The notes: generated by a model from the sequence alone, not told the origin. Shown: positions 1 to 6,990, numbered from the stretch's first letter. The stretch is DNA of 8,023 bases from Acidobacteriota bacterium (GCA_027296665.1 JAPUIV010000162.1:1-8023); one strand, 5' to 3'. Numbers and translations: made by a program.

Positions 1-245
1 TCGGCCGTGGGCGACAAATTACCAACGGAATCGGCCGCTTGACGACCCGCGAGGTAGGCAGCTCCGGTGCCGAGTGCGCCGAGTGCGTACAAGGCGGCTG
101 CAGCGCGATCAAGCCAAACCTGGCGGCGAAGGAAGAGGCAAGCCAGGTCGAAACCGAGTGCCGCCAGCAAAAGAGCGATCGGGAAGTGAACCAGGGCCGG
201 ATGTAGATTTGGTAATGAAGTAAAGGCCTCTAGAATATCGCTCAT
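1..245 (-). CDS. DUF2231-family integral membrane protein, N-terminal part (gene runs off left edge)
   Basis: Only the first 81 codons are in the window; the rest lies beyond position 1. The ATG at 245-243 is preceded by a clear Shine-Dalgarno GGAG (255-252) with a 6-nt spacer. The protein begins MSDILEAFTSLPNLHPALVHFPIALL. The NLHPALVHFPIALL signature near residues 13-26 is characteristic of the DUF2231 family of predicted membrane proteins. Two hydrophobic helices are visible, about residues 17-38 and 46-66, separated by a basic loop (RRQVWLDR). Family members have about four helices and no settled biochemical role; they often sit beside metal-resistance or cytochrome genes. It lies 48 bp after the preceding small membrane-protein gene, on the same strand as the copper pump genes, so co-transcription is likely. 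A link to metal handling is inference from position only. Family assignment is by motif recognition, not a database search. Confidence 0.8.
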   Translation of the reverse strand, partial: MSDILEAFTSLPNLHPALVHFPIALLLAALGFDLACLFLRRQVWLDRAAAALYALGALGTGAAYLAGRQAADSVGNLSPTA

Positions 246-246
246 T

Positions 247-264
247 TTCAACTCCTTGAAGGAG
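247..264 (-). promoter_or_regulatory. Ribosome-binding site of the DUF2231 gene inside two overlapping small palindromes
   Basis: Read on the minus strand, the Shine-Dalgarno GGAG (255-252) can be the 4-nt loop of a small hairpin (TTCAA 260-256 pairing with TTGAA 251-247). Alternatively it can be the 3' arm of another (CTCCT 264-260 pairing with AGGAG 256-252). The two are mutually exclusive. Both stems are only 5 bp, so any regulatory effect is speculative. The RBS assignment itself is solid. Confidence 0.45.
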
Positions 265-293
265 ATGGGAAAAAGGCCATCAGCGCGCCACCG

Positions 294-638
294 CTAAGGA
301 TGGGCCTCGGCTGGCACGGCAATCAGGGCATCCGGCATGATTGCCTCGATTCTTCTCGTGACCAAGCGGTGCACAACCAAATAGATTCCGATCCCGAACA
401 GGAGGATCGTGACGGCACCATGAACCGCATGCAAACGCAATGTTTTCAACCAAATAGAAGCAAGCTCCCTTTCGGATGGTCCCAATCCTCGAGCAGCCCG
501 TAATTCATGATGAATATCCAAGGCCACAAACAGAACCAACGTCCCCAAAAAAAGCACTACGATCCAGATAAATATGCGTGCTCCGATACTCCTGGTCCAC
601 TTGATTTCGGTGTCATTGACCGGTGCCTTTTCCTTCAT
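294..638 (-). CDS. Small two-helix inner-membrane protein resembling a sensor-kinase N-terminus
   Basis: A 114-residue protein of unrecognised function. I start it at the ATG at 638 because GGAGG (651-647) stands 8 nt upstream. An in-frame ATG at 653 would add five residues (MEETA) but would turn that Shine-Dalgarno into coding sequence; it has only a weaker AGGA upstream. The protein has a basic cytoplasmic N-terminus, TM1 at about residues 20-41, a short likely periplasmic loop (42-70) containing HH at 43-44, TM2 at about 71-90, then HRLVTRR at 90-96. This resembles the TM1-loop-TM2-HAMP entry of a two-component sensor, but the chain stops about 20 residues later with no HAMP, His-box or ATPase domain. 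It could be a remnant or a stand-alone accessory subunit. It follows cusA by 46 bp and precedes the DUF2231 gene by 48 bp, so it is probably the fourth gene of the efflux operon. Histidines 43, 44, 70, 73 and 90 cluster near the membrane, but a metal role is guesswork. Confidence 0.7.
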   Translation of the reverse strand: MKEKAPVNDTEIKWTRSIGARIFIWIVVLFLGTLVLFVALDIHHELRAARGLGPSERELASIWLKTLRLHAVHGAVTILLFGIGIYLVVHRLVTRRIEAIMPDALIAVPAEAHP

Positions 639-684
639 CGCTGTTTCCTCCATTCTTTTCCTACCGGCACCAAATCATCTGCCT

Positions 685-3600
685 TCAGACGAGGTCCTCG
701 GAATCACCCGAGGAACTCGAAATCAACCGGATCTCCCGTCGCAGGCCGACACCTTTCCAGACGAAGTAAATGGCCGGCAGGATCAGCAGGGTAAGGATGG
801 TGGAACTGATCAATCCCCCCACCATCGGCGCCGCGATCCTTTGCATGATCTGGCTGCCGCTCTCGAACACGTTGCCGGCCATGATCGGTAGAAGTCCGAT
901 GACGGTGGTGGCGACCGTCATCAGTTTCGGGCGTACCCGCATGACCGCGCCTTCGATGATGGCATCATAAAGATCCCGGATGGTGCGGAGCCTCCCCTCC
1001 CGCTTCCATCTATCATGGGCCTCATCAAGATAGACCAGCATCACGATACCGGTCTCGGCCGCCAGCCCCGAAAGGGCTATGAATCCGATCGCGACGGCAA
1101 CTGAGAGGTTGTAATCCAGGAAAAACATCAACCAGACCCCGCCCACCAGGGCGAAGGGAAGTGAAAGAAGAACAATCAACGCCTCGGTGATATTCTTGAA
1201 ATGCGCGTACAGAAGGAAAAAGATGATCGCCAGAGTCAGCGGGATCACCAATGTTAACCGTTTGTTGGCCCGCTCCATGTATTCATACCGCCCGCTCCAC
1301 TTGATCGAGTACCCGGCCGGCAGATCCACCTGTTCGGCGACCGCCTTGCGGGCGGTGCGGACATAGGTGCCCAGGTCGACCTCGTCCTCCCGGATGCTGA
1401 CCTGGATCCAGGCGTTCAGCCGGGCATTCTCGCTCTTGATGGAGGGCGGTCCCTGGCGTGTCCTGAGCAGGGCCACCTGCCCCAAGGGAATATGCTCACC
1501 CCGGGGCGTCCCCACCAGGACCCTCCGCAATGCCTCCATGTTGTCCCGCAGCTCCGGTTGATACCGCAGATTCACCGGGTATCTTTCCAGGCCCTCGACC
1601 GTTTCAGTGATGTTCATCCCGCCGATTGCCGTCATGATCACGTCCTGGACGTCACCCACCGTCAAGCCGTAGCGGGCCGCTTCCTTGCGGTCGATCTCGA
1701 AATCGAGGTAATTGCCGCCGAACGATTTATCCGGATAAGCCGACATGGTGCCCGGGAGTGTTCTCACCACCTGGGCCACCTCCTGGGCCAGCTCCTGCAA
1801 GGTCTTCAGGTCCGGACCCGCGATCTTGATCCCGACCGGGGCGCGGATTCCGGTGGTCAGCATGTCGAGCCGGATCTTGATCGGCCCTTCCATGCTGGCA
1901 TTGGTGAGCCCCGGAAAGCGGATGGCGTCGTTCATGGCGCGGTCCAGTTCCGCCGGGGTGCGGGCCGGTTCGCTCTCCGGCCACAGGTGCTGGAGTCCGC
2001 CCCGGATCGATTCCGGCAGCGGAATCCAGCTATGCCATCGCCCGATCTTCTTCTGAGGCCAGTCCTCGGCCGGTTTCAGCATGATGGTGGTCTCGATCAT
2101 CGACAACGGGGCGGCATCGGTGGAGGTCTCCGCCCGGCCGATCTTGCCGAACACGTGGTGAACCTCGGGGAAACGGGCGAGGATCCTGTCGGTCTGCTGG
2201 ATCAACTCCTTGGCCTTGGTGATCGAAATGCCGGGATCGGTGGTCGGCATCCAGAGGAAATCCCCCTCGTACAGGGGCGGGATGAACTCGCTGCCCAGGC
2301 GCGCGTAGGGGAACCAGCTTACCGCGGCCACCAGGAGGGCGAAGGCAATCATCGTCTTGGGAAACCGAAGGACAAAATGAATGAATGGTTGATAAATCCA
2401 GATGAAGAAACGGCTGATCGGATTGGCCCTTTCATTGCGAATCCGCCCCCGAACAAAGAAACACATCAGCACCGGGATGGTGGTGATGGCCAGAATGGCG
2501 GCGGCGGCCATGGCGAAGGTCTTGGTATAGGCGAGGGGGCTGAACAGTCTTCCTTCCTGCGCCTGCAGGGTGAACACGGGGAGGAAAGAAAAGGTGATGA
2601 TCAGGAGGCTGAAGAACAGTGCCGGTCCTACTTCCTGGGCGGCCTGGATCATGATCCGATCGCGATCCACAGGTTTCCCCGGAGGCACCCGTTCCAGGTG
2701 CTTGTGGGCATTCTCCACCATGACGACGCTGGCGTCCACCATGACCCCGATGGCGATGGCGATTCCACCCAGCGACATGATGTTGGCGTTGATCCCCATC
2801 AGGTACATCGCAATGAAGGCCATCAGGATGCCGACGGGAAGAGTGAAGATCGCCACGAAGGCGCTGCGGAAATGCAGGAGGAATACGATACAAACGAGGG
2901 CCACAACGATCAATTCCTCCGTGAGTTTCCTGCGGAGCGTGTCGATCGCCTTCTGAATCAGGGTGGAGCGGTCGTAGACCGACATTATCTCCACACCCTC
3001 CGGCAGGCCGGCCTTGAGATCCTCGAGTTTTTCCTTGACCGCCTGTATGGTTTTCTGGGCGTTCGCCCCCACCCGCATCACGATGATGCCGCCGACCACT
3101 TCTCCTTCCCCGTTGAGATCGACCAGTCCGCGGCGCAATTCCGGCCCCAGGGAAACGGCGGCGATATCCTTGATGAGAATGGGGGTTCCCATCGGATCGA
3201 CCCCTACCGGAATATGTTCGACATCCTGCAGGGTCTTGATGTAACCGAGCCCCCGCACCATGAACTCGGTCTCGGCCATCTCCACCAGCTTGCCGCCGAC
3301 ATCGTTGTTGCTGCGCAGGATCGCCTCCCGGATCCGGGAGATCGGCACGTCGTAGGCCTGGAGCTTCACCGGGTCGATGGTGACCTGGTACTGCTTGACG
3401 AAACCGCCGATGCTGGCCACCTCGGAAACCCCCTCTACGCTGGCCAGCTCGTACCGCAGAAACCAATCCTGGATACTCCGCAGCTCCTGGAGCGTATGCC
3501 GCTTCGACTGCAAGATATATTCATAAACCCTACCCACCCCGGTGGCATCGGGTCCGAGCTCCACGCGGGCCTGCGGCGGGAGTTTGCCCTGGATACTCGA

Positions 3601-3954
3601 CAGGTATTCCAGGACCCGGCTCCGGGCCCAGTACAGATCGGTCCCGTCCTCGAAGATGATGTAGACAAAGGAATATCCGAAAAACGAGTAGCCGCGGACC
3701 ACCTTCGCGAAGGGGACCGAGAGCATCCGCGTGGTCAGGGGATAGGTCACCTGATCCTCGACCACCTGCGGCGCCTGTCCTGGATACTCCGTGAAGACGA
3801 TCACCTGCACGTCGGAAAGATCCGGAATGGCATCCAGAGGGATGTTCCACATCGAAAAGAGACCGGCGGCGATCAACGCCCCTGTCACGATGAGAACGAA
3901 AAACTTGTTCCGGATGGAGTATTCGATGATCCGCTCAACCATCATCTTCGCCAT
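685..3954 (-). CDS. cusA: Copper/silver efflux RND pump, CusA type
   Basis: Inner-membrane proton-driven pump of the heavy-metal-efflux RND family, 1089 residues (E. coli CusA is 1047). TM1 begins near residue 17 and is followed by a periplasmic porter domain. TM2-6 (about 345-500) contain SLGGIAIAIGVMVDASVVM. A second periplasmic half spans about 555-895 and TM8-12 about 900-1065. By motif alignment to remembered E. coli CusA, the periplasmic triad M573/M623/M672 is M569, M619 and M698 here. The TM pairs M391-M1009, M403-M486 and M410-M501 are M393-M1037, M405-M482 and M412-M497. The relay D405/E939/K984 is D407, E967 and K1010. This favours Cu(I)/Ag(I) over divalent metals. About 30 extra residues lie between M619 and M698, as I recall in many non-enteric homologues. 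The start overlaps the cusB end by 20 bp, suggesting translational coupling. MVERIIEYS from the ATG at 3942 (Met5) looks like the usual family N-terminus and is a credible alternative start. The frame is intact. Confidence 0.96.
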   Translation of the reverse strand: MAKMMVERIIEYSIRNKFFVLIVTGALIAAGLFSMWNIPLDAIPDLSDVQVIVFTEYPGQAPQVVEDQVTYPLTTRMLSVPFAKVVRGYSFFGYSFVYIIFEDGTDLYWARSRVLEYLSSIQGKLPPQARVELGPDATGVGRVYEYILQSKRHTLQELRSIQDWFLRYELASVEGVSEVASIGGFVKQYQVTIDPVKLQAYDVPISRIREAILRSNNDVGGKLVEMAETEFMVRGLGYIKTLQDVEHIPVGVDPMGTPILIKDIAAVSLGPELRRGLVDLNGEGEVVGGIIVMRVGANAQKTIQAVKEKLEDLKAGLPEGVEIMSVYDRSTLIQKAIDTLRRKLTEELIVVALVCIVFLLHFRSAFVAIFTLPVGILMAFIAMYLMGINANIMSLGGIAIAIGVMVDASVVMVENAHKHLERVPPGKPVDRDRIMIQAAQEVGPALFFSLLIITFSFLPVFTLQAQEGRLFSPLAYTKTFAMAAAAILAITTIPVLMCFFVRGRIRNERANPISRFFIWIYQPFIHFVLRFPKTMIAFALLVAAVSWFPYARLGSEFIPPLYEGDFLWMPTTDPGISITKAKELIQQTDRILARFPEVHHVFGKIGRAETSTDAAPLSMIETTIMLKPAEDWPQKKIGRWHSWIPLPESIRGGLQHLWPESEPARTPAELDRAMNDAIRFPGLTNASMEGPIKIRLDMLTTGIRAPVGIKIAGPDLKTLQELAQEVAQVVRTLPGTMSAYPDKSFGGNYLDFEIDRKEAARYGLTVGDVQDVIMTAIGGMNITETVEGLERYPVNLRYQPELRDNMEALRRVLVGTPRGEHIPLGQVALLRTRQGPPSIKSENARLNAWIQVSIREDEVDLGTYVRTARKAVAEQVDLPAGYSIKWSGRYEYMERANKRLTLVIPLTLAIIFFLLYAHFKNITEALIVLLSLPFALVGGVWLMFFLDYNLSVAVAIGFIALSGLAAETGIVMLVYLDEAHDRWKREGRLRTIRDLYDAIIEGAVMRVRPKLMTVATTVIGLLPIMAGNVFESGSQIMQRIAAPMVGGLISSTILTLLILPAIYFVWKGVGLRREIRLISSSSGDSEDLV
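695..714 (-). repeat. 7-bp inverted repeat in the last cusA codons
   Basis: TCCTCGG (695-701) and CCGAGGA (708-714) are perfect arms around a 6-nt spacer, within the serine-rich C-terminal codons of cusA and 8 bp inside the stop. There is no T-tract on the minus strand, so it is not a terminator. It could slow 3' exonucleases and set relative amounts of pump and downstream mRNA, or be incidental to coding. Confidence 0.4.
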
Positions 3955-5470
3955 TCAAGGGAGCTGTCTCCGGAACCTTTTTTTGCGATCGCATCTTCCG
4001 GATTGCCTCCCGGACCCTGCTCTCGGAATCGAGCATGAACTGAGCCTGGACAACGACCCGTTCACCTCCCAGCAACCCCTTGCGGATCTCCACCAGATTG
4101 CCTTTACCCTGGACCCCCAGTTCCACCTCCTGGGGTCGATATCGTCCCTTCCCTAGATCCAGGAACACCACATTTCTCTCCCCGGACCGGAGGATGGAGC
4201 TGTCCGGAACCGCCACCACGTCGAGTATCGGCTCCCCCTGGATCCGGACATTGGCGTACATTCCGGGGCGCAGGCGGCGGCTCAGGTTGGGGATCTCGAC
4301 GCACACCTTCACGGTTCGGGTCTTCGCGTTGAGTTCCGGGTAGAGATATAACACCTTGCCGTGAAAGATCTCTCCGGGAAAATACGATAGCTCCACCGTT
4401 GCGGCCTGATCCTTCCGGACCCAGCTCAGTTCGGATTCATAAACGTCGGCATGAACCCATATGCTGGAAAGGTCCGCCAGCTTGTACAGGTTCATCCCCT
4501 CGGTGACCTGCATCCCCTCGAGGGCCTGATCCATCACCTCCACGACAACACCTTTGACCGGCGAGGTGATCTGCATGGTCCGCTGCACATCCCGGTTCTT
4601 CTCGATCCGGGCGATTTGCCGGGGGGAGATGTCCCAGTAGGAAAGCCGGCGGCGGGCCGAGGCCAGAAGATCCTCCGCCTGCTTGCGGGTCTCGGAACGG
4701 TGGCTTTCGGCAAGCGAATCCCTGTACTCCAGGGCCCGGAGAAATTCCTCCTGCGTGGTGACCAGTTCCGGGCTATAGATTTCAAACAATGGCTGCCCCT
4801 GCCGGATCTCCTGTCCGACATAATTGACATACACCTTCTCGATCCAGCCTGAAAATTTCAAATTGATCCAGGAGACGTTGTCCACGTCGAAATCCAGGAT
4901 ACCGACCGTCCGGATTTCCCTGCCCAGATCGATCCGATCGACACGTTCCGAAACCACTCCCATGTTTTGCACCTGGGACGGATCGATCCAGATCACCTCC
5001 CCGCTGGATCCCCCTTCATCCCCATACTTCGGTACCAGCTTCATCCCCATGGGGGACAAGCCGGGTTGGTCGGAGGTGAAGGTCGGGTCCATGGGCGCGT
5101 ACCAGTACAGGATCCTGCGCTCGTCGGCCCCCTTTGCCGGGGTCTCTTCCATTACCCGGTTGATCGGCATCAATTTCATTCCGCAGATCGGGCATTCTCC
5201 GGGCTCAGATTCAATCACTTCGGAATGCATCGGGCATTGATACAGCGTCTCTTTCCCGGAGGCCGGGGCGGGCGGAAGTTGTCCGTCCGATTGCCCTCCT
5301 GGTCCGAAAAGAGAGGGAAGGAAGGGAATGGAAAAGGGATTCCAGAGAAAAAACCCGGCCAGGACAATTCCGATAATCGAAAAAATCACCATCGAGAACC
5401 GCCGCATGTCCCTGGTGGGTGGAGGCAATACCATGGGGTCTTGGTTCATTTTGTTCTTTTTATCGGTCAT
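3935..5470 (-). CDS. cusB: Periplasmic adaptor (membrane fusion protein) of the copper efflux pump, CusB type, with added heavy-metal-binding domain
   Basis: Bridges the CusA pump and the outer-membrane channel and passes Cu(I)/Ag(I) to the pump. 511 residues from the ATG at 5470, chosen for GGAGG at 5482-5478 with a 7-nt spacer; an upstream in-frame extension to 5554 only overlaps the previous gene's end. Order: short cytoplasmic N-terminus; membrane anchor about residues 26-44; Pro-rich linker; heavy-metal-binding domain about 67-104 with C69-P-M-H72 and C93-P-I-C96-G-M98. A CusB-type methionine region follows at about 121-149 (YWYAPMDP and SPMGMKLVPKY; M127, M141, M143), corresponding to the three metal-binding methionines of E. 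coli CusB. Then come lipoyl halves (about 200-235 and 298-332) flanking an alpha-hairpin (about 236-292), a beta-barrel (about 340-410) and a membrane-proximal domain (to about 485). The gene is 29 bp after cusC and overlaps cusA by 20 bp. No lipobox is seen; anchoring is by the N-terminal helix. Confidence 0.94.
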   Translation of the reverse strand: MTDKKNKMNQDPMVLPPPTRDMRRFSMVIFSIIGIVLAGFFLWNPFSIPFLPSLFGPGGQSDGQLPPAPASGKETLYQCPMHSEVIESEPGECPICGMKLMPINRVMEETPAKGADERRILYWYAPMDPTFTSDQPGLSPMGMKLVPKYGDEGGSSGEVIWIDPSQVQNMGVVSERVDRIDLGREIRTVGILDFDVDNVSWINLKFSGWIEKVYVNYVGQEIRQGQPLFEIYSPELVTTQEEFLRALEYRDSLAESHRSETRKQAEDLLASARRRLSYWDISPRQIARIEKNRDVQRTMQITSPVKGVVVEVMDQALEGMQVTEGMNLYKLADLSSIWVHADVYESELSWVRKDQAATVELSYFPGEIFHGKVLYLYPELNAKTRTVKVCVEIPNLSRRLRPGMYANVRIQGEPILDVVAVPDSSILRSGERNVVFLDLGKGRYRPQEVELGVQGKGNLVEIRKGLLGGERVVVQAQFMLDSESRVREAIRKMRSQKKVPETAPLNGEDDG

Positions 5471-5477
5471 TATGAAG

Positions 5478-5482
5478 CCTCC
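5478..5482 (-). promoter_or_regulatory. Ribosome-binding site fixing the cusB start
   Basis: GGAGG on the minus strand, 7 nt before the ATG at 5470 and downstream of the cusC stop (5502-5500). It selects MTDKKNK as the N-terminus over the longer in-frame reading. Confidence 0.85.
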
Positions 5483-5499
5483 ATGGAACCGCCGCACCT

Positions 5500-6822
5500 T
5501 CAGGCCGGGAATTTCATTCCCGTGGCCCTTTCCAGTTCGGCGGCGGTAATCCAAAAATCACTCAGAAGTCTGTGGTAGGCCAGCCGCACCTGAAACCAGA
5601 CCCTCTCGGCATCCAGCAGGTCCAAGAAAATGAGTTGATTCGTCTGGTAAGCCGCCTCGCTGGAGGAAAGCGAATGTTCGGCCTGGGGAATGAGCGTTCC
5701 CCGGTAGAGTTCCGTCCGTTCGAGGAGGGACTCCAGGCGTAAAATAGCCTCCTGAACCTCGTACTGCACTCGATCCTGCTCGCTTTCCAGTCGCCGAAAA
5801 CCGGCCTGTTGAATCTCCTGGGCCTCTCGCACGCCGGAAGATATTCTCTTTCCATACAGCGGGATCCGGATCCCCGCCACCAGCGCCAGGGCATCTTCCC
5901 CGTTATCGGAAGGTGGAGACAGGATCCCGCCAAGATCTTCCCGGTTTCCAATATTTGTATAGGAAATCCCGAACCGAAAATCGGGCCGCCAATCAAGACG
6001 CCGCCGGGATACCAGCAGTCCATCCGCCAAAATTTCTTCCTTGATGGAAAGGATCTCGGGACGGTTTTCCAATGCCTTTTCCTCGAGGTCGCGGATCGAT
6101 ACCGGCATGGAGGGAGCCGGCAGGGGTATCTCCCTCGCTTCCAGGATCACTTCCGGCTGTCCCATGAGCTGCGCCAGGCGTTTCAGCAAGATGTCCCGGC
6201 GTTCCGATAGAAATGTGTGTTGATCCATCAGGCGAGTGATCTCGGTCTGGACCTTGATCACATTCTGCTGGATCCCTTCACCGGTCGAATACCGCGTCAG
6301 GGCAATCTGTTCGAACCGGGTCAAGAGGCCCTGTTCCTCCTCGTTAACCCGCAGAGCTTCCTGGATGTAGGCCAGGTCATAGTAAGCACGTTTGAAGTCA
6401 CGGACCAGGTTCCTCTCCACCTGCCGGATCTTCTCGCGGAGGCTGGCCGCCAGATGGTCTGCCCGCCGCCCTGCGGTCGACAGCTTCCCCGGCCAGGGAA
6501 CCGGCTGGGTCAGTTCCAGAACCGAGTTCTGGGGCCCGATTCTGGTCTCGATGCTTTCCGCGAAATACCGGATCGTCACCTGAGGGTCGGGAAGGGTGCG
6601 GACCTGGGCCGGCCGTTCCAGTCCCGCCTTCCAGTCCCTCCGGGCCGCCAGGATCTCCGGATTGTCCCGCAGGACAATTTGAATGAAACGGCCCAGTTCC
6701 GGATCGGTCAGGAAAAAGTCCTCAGGTTCCGTCTCCGCCGCCAGGGTATTCGCGGAAAAAACGCCAATCATGATGAGAAAAAGGAGGCCGAGGCCAGACA
6801 GGATGGCAACGGTTTTCTTCAT
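5500..6822 (-). CDS. cusC: Outer-membrane factor of the efflux pump (TolC/OEP family, CusC/CzcC-like)
   Basis: Trimeric channel protein that would carry metal from the CusBA complex across the outer membrane; 440 residues. The ATG at 6822 is chosen because it follows a strong Shine-Dalgarno (AAGGGAGG, 6834-6827) and begins a typical signal peptide: MKKT, a hydrophobic core to about residue 24, and likely cleavage near ANTLA-AE (about 28-29). An in-frame GTG at 6900 would add 26 residues with no signal character. Two outer-membrane-efflux repeats are expected at about 42-235 and 245-435. The LPDPQ (77-81) and QPVPWPGKL (106-114) motifs are typical of metal-efflux members. There is no Cys lipobox, unlike lipidated E. 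coli CusC, so this is probably an unlipidated member. It is the first gene of the operon, 29 bp before cusB. The symbol rests on context; czcC-like naming would also fit. Confidence 0.9.
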   Translation of the reverse strand: MKKTVAILSGLGLLFLIMIGVFSANTLAAETEPEDFFLTDPELGRFIQIVLRDNPEILAARRDWKAGLERPAQVRTLPDPQVTIRYFAESIETRIGPQNSVLELTQPVPWPGKLSTAGRRADHLAASLREKIRQVERNLVRDFKRAYYDLAYIQEALRVNEEEQGLLTRFEQIALTRYSTGEGIQQNVIKVQTEITRLMDQHTFLSERRDILLKRLAQLMGQPEVILEAREIPLPAPSMPVSIRDLEEKALENRPEILSIKEEILADGLLVSRRRLDWRPDFRFGISYTNIGNREDLGGILSPPSDNGEDALALVAGIRIPLYGKRISSGVREAQEIQQAGFRRLESEQDRVQYEVQEAILRLESLLERTELYRGTLIPQAEHSLSSSEAAYQTNQLIFLDLLDAERVWFQVRLAYHRLLSDFWITAAELERATGMKFPA

Positions 6823-6826
6823 CTTT

Positions 6827-6834
6827 CCTCCCTT
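6827..6834 (-). promoter_or_regulatory. Ribosome-binding site fixing the cusC start
   Basis: AAGGGAGG on the minus strand, 4 nt before the ATG at 6822. It supports translation beginning at the signal peptide rather than at the upstream GTG at 6900. Confidence 0.8.
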
Positions 6835-6904
6835 GAAACGACCCAGTTGATTCCTGAAATGGTCCATATCGATTTCATGAAACAGCATAATCCATGCCAC
6901 TCAC

Positions 6905-6942
6905 TAAATCATTGAAAAATAATGATTTATCTTTTTTGATAA
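6905..6942. repeat. AT-rich cluster of overlapping inverted repeats in the cus leader region
   Basis: Two inverted repeats abut. TAAATCATT (6905-6913) and AATGATTTA (6921-6929) form perfect 9-bp arms with a 7-nt spacer. TTATC (6927-6931) and GATAA (6938-6942) flank six Ts. The 60 bp from 6901 to 6960 are only about 23 percent G+C. They lie between the candidate cus promoter and cusC. They may be a protein-binding site, a leader RNA structure or simply AT-rich promoter DNA. They are too AT-rich for a normal intrinsic terminator. Confidence 0.5.
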
Positions 6943-6949
6943 GGATAGA

Positions 6950-6967
6950 TTGCTGGATATACAGCAA
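6950..6967. promoter_or_regulatory. Putative operator 1 (perfect-arm palindrome)
   Basis: TTGCTG (6950-6955) and CAGCAA (6962-6967) are perfect 6-bp arms around GATATA. Its 16-bp core TGCTGGATATACAGCA recurs 22 bp downstream with three mismatches (operator 2). Its position upstream of cusC suggests a binding site for a dimeric regulator. It matches no CusR, CueR or CsoR box I know. The regulator is not in the window. Confidence 0.55.
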
Positions 6968-6985
6968 CTAACTGTTGGATATCAA
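6956..6985 (-). promoter_or_regulatory. Weak candidate promoter for the cus operon
   Basis: On the minus strand TTGATA (6985-6980) is followed after 18 bp by TATATC (6961-6956). The -35 match is good and the -10 match is 4 of 6. Each hexamer lies in the centre of one of the tandem palindromes, an arrangement that would suit repression. A start near 6949 would give a leader of about 125 nt. It is the best candidate I see but not a strong one; activator-dependent initiation is equally possible. Confidence 0.3.
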
Positions 6986-6990
6986 GCAGT
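6971..6990. promoter_or_regulatory. Putative operator 2 (imperfect palindrome repeating operator 1)
   Basis: ACTG (6971-6974) and CAGT (6987-6990) bound an imperfect palindrome centred on GATATC. Its core TGTTGGATATCAAGCA (6973-6988) matches 13 of 16 bases of operator 1. Centres are 22 bp apart, about two helical turns, which would put bound dimers on the same DNA face. Confidence 0.55.

Noticed and set aside
265..296. Possible intrinsic terminator after the two-helix gene (minus strand, run of five Ts near 275)
   Set aside because: No stable stem precedes the T-run, and the next gene follows within 48 bp on the same strand.
1492..4038. An 848-codon open frame on the plus strand, antisense to cusA and the end of cusB
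   Set aside because: It mirrors the G+C-rich codon pattern of cusA; its product is rich in His, Asp, Arg, Gly and Pro with no recognisable domain, and the minus-strand reading is an intact conserved pump.
6823..6900. Longer N-terminus for the outer-membrane factor from the GTG at 6900
   Set aside because: It would bury the signal peptide behind 26 residues and ignore the strong ribosome-binding site directly before the ATG at 6822.
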